The notes under the pieces: generated by a model
What the model was told of the DNA's origin: nothing
The model's input: only the letters and a program-made list of their open reading frames with translations
Databases searched by the model: none
Shown: positions 1 to 6,860 of the stretch, piece after piece
Position numbering within the stretch: the first letter of the stretch is position 1
Layout: each line of letters starts with the position of its first letter
NCBI GenBank assembly: GCA_964529715.1
Contig: CAZGXI010000027.1
Coordinates: forward strand, 1-64,000
Direction of reading: 5' to 3'
From: CAZGXI01 sp964529715
Lineage (GTDB): Bacteria > Chloroflexota > Anaerolineae > Aggregatilineales > Ch27
DNA length: 64,000 nucleotides
Translations under genes and position numbers: made by a program

Positions 1-384
1 TGGAACTTCTCCCCCTCTGGCAGCGCGGCGGAAGCCCAGGCCGCCTGGGACGCGGCCCAGGACGCGGCGCGTTCTGCCCTGACCACCGCCACGATCCTGA
101 TGGGCCTGTTGCTGCTGCCGTTCGTCGAGCCACCGACGCCCTTCTGGACCGGCGGGGACGACCTCAGCGGCGACTACCGTCCGAGCGTGATGGCCGTGTT
201 GATGCTGGCGCTGTTCGTGGGGGTGCTGGCCGTGCCGGAGCTGCGCGCCTTTTTTGAAATCCGGCTGCTGCGGGCAGTAGACTACGCGATCATCGTCGGG
301 GTGGTGCTGGCGTGGGCGGCGGCGCTGCGCTTCATCTGGCGGCGGCGCCTGCTGGACCGCTTTTTGGGCGTGGAATTGGGATAG
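1..384 (+). CDS. C-terminal end of a membrane protein (possibly P-type ATPase), partial
   Basis: The reading frame is already open at base 1, so the gene begins outside the window; 127 codons are visible before the TAG at 382-384. The fragment holds about three hydrophobic segments: one around the LLLLPFVEPP motif, one in VMAVLMLALFVGVLAVPE, and one in DYAIIVGVVLAWAAALRFI. The tail is basic and ends RRRLLDRFLGVELG. A helical-hairpin end with a short basic cytoplasmic tail resembles the last transmembrane helices of cation-transporting P-type ATPases, but no catalytic motif lies in the window, so the family is a guess. It is convergent with the MMPL gene, and repeats fill the 200 bases between them. 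Confidence 0.5.
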   Translation, partial: WNFSPSGSAAEAQAAWDAAQDAARSALTTATILMGLLLLPFVEPPTPFWTGGDDLSGDYRPSVMAVLMLALFVGVLAVPELRAFFEIRLLRAVDYAIIVGVVLAWAAALRFIWRRRLLDRFLGVELG

Positions 385-423
385 CGCGGCGCGTCAGCAG
401 ACGGAATATGCAGGTTTTGAGCG

Positions 424-472
424 CCGGGGACTCAAGTCCCCGGCTACGGAGGTAAAGTCCACTGAAGTGGAC
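424..472. repeat. Compound palindromic repeat, copy 1 (CCGGGGACT family)
   Basis: A perfect inverted repeat with 9-base arms CCGGGGACT / AGTCCCCGG (424-443) is followed about 12 bases later by a second hairpin, AGTCCACT / AGTGGACT. The same two-hairpin arrangement with the same linker start (CTACG) occurs at 33705-33754. It lies between two convergent genes, has no U tract, and looks like a dispersed intergenic repeat rather than a terminator. Confidence 0.75.
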
Positions 473-524
473 TGGCATCCGCCGTCTCGACCTGCATTTT
501 TAGTTCGCTTCAGCGGACTTGCGG

Positions 525-556
525 TAGCGTCGGCGTACTTTGTAGGGCCGACGCTA
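525..556. repeat. Palindromic repeat flanking MMPL 3' end
   Basis: An inverted repeat with arms TAGCGTCGGC and GCCGACGCTA separated by about 11 bases, lying just beyond the stop of the MMPL transporter. Short palindromes of similar build (TAGCG...CGCTA) recur near 11657 and 42670. It could act as a bidirectional terminator for the two converging genes, but there is no T run. Confidence 0.55.
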
Positions 557-585
557 CCACGTATTGTCTCGCCTTTCTCAGGCGT

Positions 586-3231
586 TCAATCCCCCGCGAC
601 CTCGACCCGTGACACGGCAGGCTCGCCCTCGGCGGGCGCGGCAGATTGCGGCGCGCGGCGTGGCCACCAGTTCCAGCGGTCCAGCAGCACGGCGATGGCC
701 GGGACGAGCGTCGTGCGGATGACGAACGTATCCAGCAGCACGCCCACCGCCACCGCGAAGCCCAACTGCACCAGCCCGGTGATGATGCTGGACATCATGG
801 CAGAGAACGTCCCGGCCATGATGATGCCCGCCGACGTGATGATCGCGCCGGTGGCGATCACCGCCTGGTGGACGCCTTCGCGCATCCCGTGTTGGTGCGC
901 TTCCTCGCGCACGCGGCCCATCAGGAAGATGTTGTAGTCCATCCCCAGCGCGATCAGCACCACCAACATAAAGAACGGCACCCACCACGTCAGCGCGTCC
1001 GTGCCGAACACCAATGACGACGCCAGCCGCGTGATGCCCATCGTCGCGCCGTAGCTGAGCAGGATGGTCAGGATCAGGTAGATGGGGGCCACCAGCGCGC
1101 GCAGCAAGAAGAGCAGCACCGCGAACACGCCCAGCAGCACAAAGGTGAAGGCGCGCAGCGTGTCGCGCTGCATGGTGTCGCGCAGGTCGGTGATCACGGC
1201 AGGCAGGCCGCTGACGGCGCTCACGCCGCCGGGGATCATGGCGCGTAGTTGCGTGATCGCGTCCATGGCCGTCTCGCCGAACGGGTTGCCCGCCATGATG
1301 ACCTCGAAGCGCGCGGCGGTGCGGTCCGCCGTGATGTAGCGTTCGGTCAGCGCCGCCAGGATGTCCTGGCCGCCGAGGGCCGCCGTCAGCCCTTCGGGCA
1401 GCGACTCCGGCAGATAGGTGGCGTTTTCGATCCCGGCGAAGACCTCCGCCAGCGCGGATAGATGCTCCCGCAGCGTGTCCACCGATTCGCCCAGCCGACC
1501 GGTCAGCGCGGCGACGGGCAGGGCAGCGATGGATTCGCGCACGGCTTGCAGATCGGCGTTCCCGGCCACCTGCGGATAATCCGTCTCCAGCATGGTCAGG
1601 TAATCCTGGAAGAACGGCAGCGCCGCCAGCGCCAGGGAAAGCTGTTCCGGCGTGATCGGCGACGCGCCCTCCCCTGCGCCCAGACGGCCCAACAGGTCCG
1701 CCGCCAGAGAAAGCTGGCGCGGGATGCTCGTCAGCCCTTGCAGATCGGCGTTGGCGCGGCCCAGCGGGTCAGATAGGCTGCGCACGTCGGCCACGCCTGG
1801 CACGGCGCGGATGGCTTCGGTCCAGCGGGCGATGTCGGCCAGGGCAGTCTGCGGCTCGAGGCCCTCGATCACCACGTTCACCGGCTGCATCTGCCCGCCG
1901 TCCATGTGAGCCGAAAGCGCCTCGAACCCGGCACGCGATTCAAACTCCTTCGGCAGGTCGCCCAGCAGGTCGTAGGTAGTGCGCTGCCCGGTGGCGTAGA
2001 GGGCCAGCGGCGACAGCGCCAACGTCACCACGACGATTACCAGCACGGGGCGCTGCGACACCAGCAGCGACAGGCGGGCGTAAAAGCGGCCTGCTTCCCG
2101 GTGTGCGGCCTTGCGCGGCCAGAAGACCCGCTCGCCCATCGCGGCCAGCAATGCCGGGGTCAGCGTCAGCCCGGCCAGCAGCACCACCACCACGCCGACT
2201 GCCAGGGCCGGCCCGCTGGTGCGGAACAGCCCCATCTCTGCAAAGGCCATCGTCACGAAGCCGACGATCACCGTCCCGGCGCTGCTAGTGATCGTCTCGC
2301 CCACGCGGTGCACCGTCTGGGCGACAGCGTCCCCCACCCCGGACCGACTTCCCCTCTCCGCCTGCGGAGAGGGGGCCGGGGGGTGAGGTTCCCGCCGGGC
2401 CGCCAGTTCTTCTCGAAAGCGGCTGATCAGGAACAGGCAGTAGTCTGTCCCCGCGCCGAAGAGCACCACGATCAGCATCACGTGCGTGTAGGACGAAATG
2501 CGCATCACACTCTCGCCCAGCCACGCGATCACGCCCCGGCTGATCAGGTACGACGCCGCGACGGTGATCAGCGGCACCACCGGGCTGACGGGCGAGCGGT
2601 ACACCAGCAGCAGGATCAGCACCACCAGCACCACCGTGACGCCGGTAGTGCGGTCCACGCTGCTCATCGTCGCCGTTGTGTAGTCGATCACGACCGGGCT
2701 GGAGCCGGTGATGTAGGCACGCACGCCAGGCGGCAGGTGTTCCGTCAGGTAGGCGCGGATGCGCGCCAGCGCGTCCACCGTCGCCGGGGCGCGCGAGTCC
2801 GTGTTGAACTTGAGCAAGATGATCGCCGCCTGGTCATCTTCCGAAACCAGCGCGTCGGCCAGCAGCGGGATGTCACCCGCCGGGGACGTGACGTGGGTCA
2901 GGTTTTCCGGCGCGTCGCTGCTGTTCAGCCAGTCTGTTAGCGCGGTCAGGGCTGCCCAGGTCGCCTCATCCCGGACGCCGTCCGGCGCTTCCAGGACCAG
3001 GGCGGCGCTGCCGCTGGCCGATTCGCCGGGGAAGCGTGCGCGCAGCGTCGCCTCGGCCCGGCTGAACGGCGCATTGGTGGGCAGCATGTCGCGCATGTCG
3101 CTAGAAGCAACCTGATCCAGATTGGGGGCCAGCAGCACCACCAGGATGGCAACGGCAGCCCAGGCCAGAATGATCGGCCAGTGATGGCGGGCTGCCAGGC
3201 GACCTAACGATTCAAAGATACGCTCGATCAT
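586..3231 (-). CDS. MMPL/RND-family membrane transporter
   Basis: An 881-residue protein with two repeated halves, each an N-terminal transmembrane helix, a large extracytoplasmic domain and a cluster of five or six helices. This is the layout of MMPL (mycobacterial membrane protein large) exporters of the RND superfamily, proton-driven exporters of lipids or drugs. The motifs GTDYCLFLISRFREE (about residue 265) and GMDYNIFLMGRVREEA (about 765) are the paired family signatures carrying the proton-relay Asp-Tyr. A proline-rich stretch of about 20 residues (about 280-300, PHPPAPSPQAERG) follows the first motif; it is encoded by a palindromic repeat and is not expected in the family. A TetR gene lies 85 bases upstream on the same strand and probably controls it. 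The substrate is unknown. Confidence 0.9.
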   Translation of the reverse strand: MIERIFESLGRLAARHHWPIILAWAAVAILVVLLAPNLDQVASSDMRDMLPTNAPFSRAEATLRARFPGESASGSAALVLEAPDGVRDEATWAALTALTDWLNSSDAPENLTHVTSPAGDIPLLADALVSEDDQAAIILLKFNTDSRAPATVDALARIRAYLTEHLPPGVRAYITGSSPVVIDYTTATMSSVDRTTGVTVVLVVLILLLVYRSPVSPVVPLITVAASYLISRGVIAWLGESVMRISSYTHVMLIVVLFGAGTDYCLFLISRFREELAARREPHPPAPSPQAERGSRSGVGDAVAQTVHRVGETITSSAGTVIVGFVTMAFAEMGLFRTSGPALAVGVVVVLLAGLTLTPALLAAMGERVFWPRKAAHREAGRFYARLSLLVSQRPVLVIVVVTLALSPLALYATGQRTTYDLLGDLPKEFESRAGFEALSAHMDGGQMQPVNVVIEGLEPQTALADIARWTEAIRAVPGVADVRSLSDPLGRANADLQGLTSIPRQLSLAADLLGRLGAGEGASPITPEQLSLALAALPFFQDYLTMLETDYPQVAGNADLQAVRESIAALPVAALTGRLGESVDTLREHLSALAEVFAGIENATYLPESLPEGLTAALGGQDILAALTERYITADRTAARFEVIMAGNPFGETAMDAITQLRAMIPGGVSAVSGLPAVITDLRDTMQRDTLRAFTFVLLGVFAVLLFLLRALVAPIYLILTILLSYGATMGITRLASSLVFGTDALTWWVPFFMLVVLIALGMDYNIFLMGRVREEAHQHGMREGVHQAVIATGAIITSAGIIMAGTFSAMMSSIITGLVQLGFAVAVGVLLDTFVIRTTLVPAIAVLLDRWNWWPRRAPQSAAPAEGEPAVSRVEVAGD
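2331..2392. repeat. REP-like palindrome inserted in frame in MMPL gene
   Basis: The centre is a palindrome, CCCCTCTCCGC / GCGGAGAGGGG (2351-2374), flanked by GC-rich arms. It encodes the stretch PHPPAPSPQAERG on the minus strand. Related palindromes occur at 43411-43476 (inside the methyltransferase gene) and, more diverged, at 8246-8300 (gltB), 19393-19510 and 23734-23763. The insertion preserves the reading frame. Confidence 0.65.
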
Positions 3232-3316
3232 ACGACTCTCTCAGTTCTTGATCATCCGTGATCAACTTCGGCACCACCTGACAGGGCAATGCAACTCCCA
3301 ACTCAGAACTCAAAAC

Positions 3317-3910
3317 TCACAACTCAACACTTTTATTCAGCACGCCTTCGGTCAGCAGCCGGTAGGTGATGTCGCCCATCTCGTCCGCCGACAGGCCGTG
3401 ATCGTCTTCCAGCCACCACGTCGCCAGCCGGACGACTGCCCCCGCCACGAACTGGGCCAGCAGGCCGACGGGCAGCGCCACCACCCTGGCAGCCAGTTCG
3501 GCGCGCGCCAGGTTTTCTTCCAGCACGGCAGCATAATAATTGAAAGCCAGCAGGCTGAGTTCCGCCGACGCCCGGCTGCCAAGCATGATGCGGAACACGT
3601 CGCGGTTTTCGGCGGCGTAATGAAAGGCCGCGCGCAGGGTTTCTCCCACCTGAGGCGGCCCCACCCCGCTGGACAGCACGGCGTCAATGCGGGCGTGCAG
3701 GTCGTCAAACCCTTCCATGATCAGGGCACGGGTCAGGTCTTCCTTGTCTTTGAAGTACAGGTAGAAGGTGCTCTTGCTCACGTCCGCCGCCTCGGTGATG
3801 TCCAGCACGTCGGTCGCTTCGTAGCCCCGGCTGGCGATCAGGCGGCGGGCGGCGTCGAGGAGCTTCTGGCGGGTTTGCTGTTTGCGGCGTTCCTGGCGGT
3901 TCGTGCTCAT
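3317..3910 (-). CDS. TetR-family transcriptional repressor
   Basis: A 197-residue protein. The N-terminal 50 residues form the TetR helix-turn-helix, with QTRQKLLDAARRLIASRGY, TDVLDITEAADVSKSTFY and LYFKDKEDL being the canonical stretch. The rest is the variable helical ligand-binding domain. The start chosen is the ATG at 3908-3910 (MSTNRQERRK), which matches the usual family N-terminus; a longer open frame reaches 3961 but would run through the likely operator. It precedes the MMPL transporter on the same strand with an 85-base gap, a common repressor-exporter pairing. The inducer is unknown. Confidence 0.88.
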   Translation of the reverse strand: MSTNRQERRKQQTRQKLLDAARRLIASRGYEATDVLDITEAADVSKSTFYLYFKDKEDLTRALIMEGFDDLHARIDAVLSSGVGPPQVGETLRAAFHYAAENRDVFRIMLGSRASAELSLLAFNYYAAVLEENLARAELAARVVALPVGLLAQFVAGAVVRLATWWLEDDHGLSADEMGDITYRLLTEGVLNKSVEL

Positions 3911-4233
3911 GGCCCTATGGCAATCAGATGATCTATACGCTGCGCCTGATATTGGACGCATCGTCCGATATTATACGTCAGGTCTTGTTTTGATGCAAGC
4001 GGATTCGGGGTATTTGCAGGGCGATTGCCTATCGATCGGTCGGGATGCGACATGCCGCGTCTCGACCTTGTATAGACCCCACAACGCGGCTTATGCGGAC
4101 TGCATTCGTCAAAATAACCTGCAATCCGCCTCCAAACTTCGCACAACTTGCCCGTAGAAGCGCCTCCCGATTTCCCTTAGCATGAGGCTTAAGTTACATC
4201 CACCTGAATTGCCTGCGGGCAAGGGGGACCCTG
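3911..4233. other. Divergent intergenic region between tetR and amt
   Basis: About 320 bases between the divergent TetR and ammonium transporter genes. Apart from the operator palindrome, no ORF of coding character is seen. A GGGGG-type ribosome-binding stretch (AAGGGGGACC) precedes the amt ATG. No convincing sigma70 or sigma54 promoter could be chosen by eye. Confidence 0.5.
3949..3971. promoter_or_regulatory. Candidate TetR operator
   Basis: A 23-base inverted repeat with 10-base arms ATATTGGACG and CGTCCGATAT around a 3-base centre, one mismatch between arms. It lies 38 bases upstream of the repressor start, where TetR-type autoregulatory operators usually sit. The assignment is from position and symmetry only. 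Confidence 0.6.
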
Positions 4234-5697
4234 ATGAAAAAGAAACACTGGGTGCGGCGTTTTTATCTCATCGCGTTGTGTACGGGACTGGTCACGCTGG
4301 TTTTTCCCAACGTCGTCTTCGCGCAAGGCGGACAGGACACGCCCGACTACGGCATGGCGATCAACACGATGTGGGTGCTGCTGACGGGCGCGCTCGTCTT
4401 CTTCATGCAGTCCGGCTTCGCCTTTCTAGAAGCCGGGTCGATCCGCAGCAAGAACACCATCAACACGCTACTGGAGAACTTCATCGATACAGCCGTGACG
4501 GGTGTCGTGTTCTGGGCGACGGGCTTTGCCCTGATGTTCGGCCTGGGCAACGACCTGTTCGGGACGGAGTACTTCTTTCTGCGCGGCATCCCGGAGACGA
4601 TGTACGGGATTCCCACCCTGGCGTTCTTCTTCTTCCAGTTCGCCTTTTCCGCCGCCGCCTCGACCATCACGACCGGGGCGATGGCCGAGCGCACGGATTT
4701 CAAATCGGACCTGGTGTACAGCATCCTGATGGGCGCGCTGATCTACCCCATCGTCGGGCACTGGATTTGGGGCGGCGGCTGGCTGGGCAGGCTGGGCTTT
4801 GCTGACTTCGCCGGTTCGACCGTCGTGCATTCGGTCGGCGGTTGGGCCGGGCTGGTTGGCACGCTCATGCTGGGCGCGCGCCTGGGCAAATACACCGAGA
4901 AAGGCGTCAACCCGGTGGTGGGCCACAGCATGACCGTAGCGACGCTGGGCACGTTCATCCTGTGGCTGGGCTGGTACGGCTTTAACCCCGGCAGCACGCT
5001 GGCCGTCGTCGGGGAGATGGCCTGGGGCAGTTCCGCCATGCAGTCCGTCGCCCTGATCACGGTGAACACCACGCTGGCGGGCTGCGCCGCCGCCTGCGTG
5101 GCGATCTTCATCGCCTACCTGCAAAGCGGCTCGTGGCAGATTCCCTGGGCGCTCAACGGTGCGCTGGCCGGGCTGGTGGCCGTCACCGCGCCCTGCGCCT
5201 GGATTTCGCCGCTGGACAGTATCCTGATCGGCGCGGCGGCGGGGGTGATTGTCTACCTGGGTGTGCTGCTGCTGGACCGCCTCAAGATCGACGACCCGGT
5301 GGGCGCGATCCCGGTGCACCTGTTCTGCGGGGTCTGGGGAACGCTGTCCATCGGCCTGTTCGCCGTCAACCCGAACGGCCTGGGGCGCAGCGGCCTGTTC
5401 TACGGCGGCGGCCTGGAATTGTTGGGCATTCAGGCGGTCGGCGTGGTCGCGGTGGGGGGCTTCGTGCTTGCCAGCATGAGCGCCATCTTTTTCGCCCTCA
5501 AGCTGGTCTACGGCCTGCGCGTGCCGCGCAAGGCAGAGATCATCGGCCTGGATGTGTACCAGCATGGCATGGCGAACTACCCCGAAGCCTCGAATGCGTT
5601 CAGCCCGCCGGCGGCGCTGATCGGGGAGGACCGCGCGCCGCTCACCCGCGCCGAGGCGCAGGCGCTCCGCCAGGGATCGTCGGCCATTGGCGACTGA
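4234..5697 (+). CDS. amt: Ammonium transporter (Amt/MEP/Rh family)
   Basis: A 487-residue protein. It starts with a cleavable-looking signal sequence ending VVFAQGG, as in several bacterial AmtB proteins, followed by eleven expected membrane helices. Family landmarks are visible: FMQSGFAFLEAG, the NTINTLLENF stretch, the AGSTVVHSVGGWAGLVG segment with the first pore histidine, and a C-terminal tail after YGLRVPRKAEIIGLD, the segment that contacts PII proteins. It conducts ammonium across the inner membrane. Two PII genes follow directly and then glutamate synthase, so uptake, sensing and assimilation are linked. The ATG at 4234 has an upstream purine-rich site. Confidence 0.95.
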   Translation: MKKKHWVRRFYLIALCTGLVTLVFPNVVFAQGGQDTPDYGMAINTMWVLLTGALVFFMQSGFAFLEAGSIRSKNTINTLLENFIDTAVTGVVFWATGFALMFGLGNDLFGTEYFFLRGIPETMYGIPTLAFFFFQFAFSAAASTITTGAMAERTDFKSDLVYSILMGALIYPIVGHWIWGGGWLGRLGFADFAGSTVVHSVGGWAGLVGTLMLGARLGKYTEKGVNPVVGHSMTVATLGTFILWLGWYGFNPGSTLAVVGEMAWGSSAMQSVALITVNTTLAGCAAACVAIFIAYLQSGSWQIPWALNGALAGLVAVTAPCAWISPLDSILIGAAAGVIVYLGVLLLDRLKIDDPVGAIPVHLFCGVWGTLSIGLFAVNPNGLGRSGLFYGGGLELLGIQAVGVVAVGGFVLASMSAIFFALKLVYGLRVPRKAEIIGLDVYQHGMANYPEASNAFSPPAALIGEDRAPLTRAEAQALRQGSSAIGD

Positions 5698-5718
5698 TCC
5701 TGCCGTCTGCCTCCTTTG

Positions 5719-5773
5719 CCCCGCCTGCGGCCCCTCCCGGCGTCGCCTTGACCGGGAGCGGGTCGGGGCGGGG
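5719..5773. promoter_or_regulatory. Large hairpin between amt and first PII gene
   Basis: An imperfect inverted repeat with outer arms CCCCGCC / GGCGGGG and inner arms CTCCCGG / CCGGGAG. It has no T tract. It could attenuate or process the amt transcript before the PII genes, or be another dispersed palindrome. Confidence 0.5.
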
Positions 5774-5825
5774 TTGTGCAGGGTCGAACCTTTGAACAGA
5801 CGCCAGTTTTAGAGGAGCAAACGCC

Positions 5826-6215
5826 ATGACCAAGAAAATCGAGGCCATCATTCGGGAAGAAAAGCTCGACGCGGTGAAAGAAGCCCTGTCAGCCATCGGC
5901 ATCGTCGGGTTGAACGTTGTGCAGGTGCGTGGGCGCGGGCGACAGGGTGGCGTCAGGCTGTTCTGGCGCACCGGCTCTTACGTGGTGGACCTGCTGCCGC
6001 GCGTGCAAATCAACATCGTCCTCAGCGATCACAACGTCGAGGCGGCAGTAGAGGCTATCCGCCGGGGCGCGCACACCGGCGAGGAAGGCGACGGCATGAT
6101 CTTCATCTACCCGGTGGAGGACGTGGTGCGCATCAGCACGGGCGAGCGCGGCCACGACGCCCTCATGTATGAGGATGACATCGACGTGCGGCGCGAAAAG
6201 GCGCTCAAGAACTAA
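5826..6215 (+). CDS. PII-family nitrogen regulator, copy 1
   Basis: A 129-residue PII signal protein (GlnB/GlnK fold). It starts MTKKIEAIIREEKLD and carries the T-loop entry VRGRGRQGG and the end motif VVRISTGERG. The T-loop tyrosine that is uridylylated in proteobacteria aligns with Tyr52 (TGSYVVDL). The ATP-phosphate lysines are replaced: the family B-loop TGKIGDGK reads TGEEGDGM here, and the second Arg of IRIRTGE is Ser. It therefore may bind nucleotide weakly or differently (inference). It follows amt by 128 bases, the standard amt-glnK arrangement, so it probably gates the transporter. A good ribosome-binding site (GAGGAG) precedes the ATG. Confidence 0.9.
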   Translation: MTKKIEAIIREEKLDAVKEALSAIGIVGLNVVQVRGRGRQGGVRLFWRTGSYVVDLLPRVQINIVLSDHNVEAAVEAIRRGAHTGEEGDGMIFIYPVEDVVRISTGERGHDALMYEDDIDVRREKALKN

Positions 6216-6224
6216 AGGCCAAGC

Positions 6225-6611
6225 ATGACCAAGAAAATCGAAGCCATCATCCGGGAAGAAAAGGTCGATGCCGTCAAACACGCTCTGTTCGACCTGGGCA
6301 TCATGGGGTTCAACATCTCTTCGGTACGCGGGCGGGGGCGCGAACTGCACGTGCGCATGAACCGGCAGAACGGCGGCTCGGTCCATGTCGATCTAACCCC
6401 CCGCGCCCAGGTGAACATCCTCCTGAGCGACGAGAACGTGGAGGCGACGGTCGAAGCGATTTTGAACGCCGCTTCCACCGGCGCAGACGGCGACGGGCTG
6501 ATCTACGTCTATCCGGTGGACGAGGTGATTCGCATCAACACGCGGGAGCGCGGCCATGCCGCGATCATGTACGAGGATGACATCGACGTGCGGCGCGGCG
6601 TGACGGCGTGA
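6225..6611 (+). CDS. PII-family nitrogen regulator, copy 2, divergent T-loop
   Basis: A 128-residue paralogue of the preceding gene, nine bases downstream and almost identical over the first 13 residues, so it is a tandem duplication. The T-loop differs strongly: RGRELHVRMNRQNGGSVHVDL is one residue longer than in copy 1, and the Tyr aligned with the uridylylation site is missing. The B-loop reads TGADGDGL, again without the two ATP-binding lysines. The glutamine that contacts 2-oxoglutarate in canonical PII is Glu here. The copy cannot be tyrosine-modified in the classical way and probably has a separate partner (inference). It is co-transcribed with amt and copy 1. Confidence 0.88.
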   Translation: MTKKIEAIIREEKVDAVKHALFDLGIMGFNISSVRGRGRELHVRMNRQNGGSVHVDLTPRAQVNILLSDENVEATVEAILNAASTGADGDGLIYVYPVDEVIRINTRERGHAAIMYEDDIDVRRGVTA

Positions 6612-6619
6612 TTTCTGTT

Positions 6620-6670
6620 GTCGAGGCGCCAGGTTCGCCCGGCGAGTCGCCTGGCCCTGGCGCTCTCGAC
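6620..6670. promoter_or_regulatory. Long hairpin after PII genes
   Basis: An inverted repeat with arms GTCGAGGCGCCAGG and CCTGGCGCTCTCGAC (one bulge) starting nine bases after the second PII stop. It has no downstream T run. It may be a terminator or partial attenuator separating amt-PII-PII from gltB. Confidence 0.5.
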
Positions 6671-6860
6671 GTTCTGGCGGTTTGCTGCTGCGTTTGGGCG
6701 AATCGGACAAATAACAGGGGATTATTTTCTCGTAACCTACAAGATGACTCCGCACCACATTTCCACTTAAGATGGAAGTTACGCTGATCCGATGTGGGGG
6801 CGTTTTTCCCGTCGCCTGCCCGGATGCGCTTATTCTAGCCATGATGCGGAGGGACAGCCC

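Noticed and set aside
4468..5565. 365-codon open frame on the minus strand across the amt gene
   Set aside because: It is antisense to a clear ammonium transporter, with His/Gln/Arg-rich composition typical of GC-rich shadow frames.
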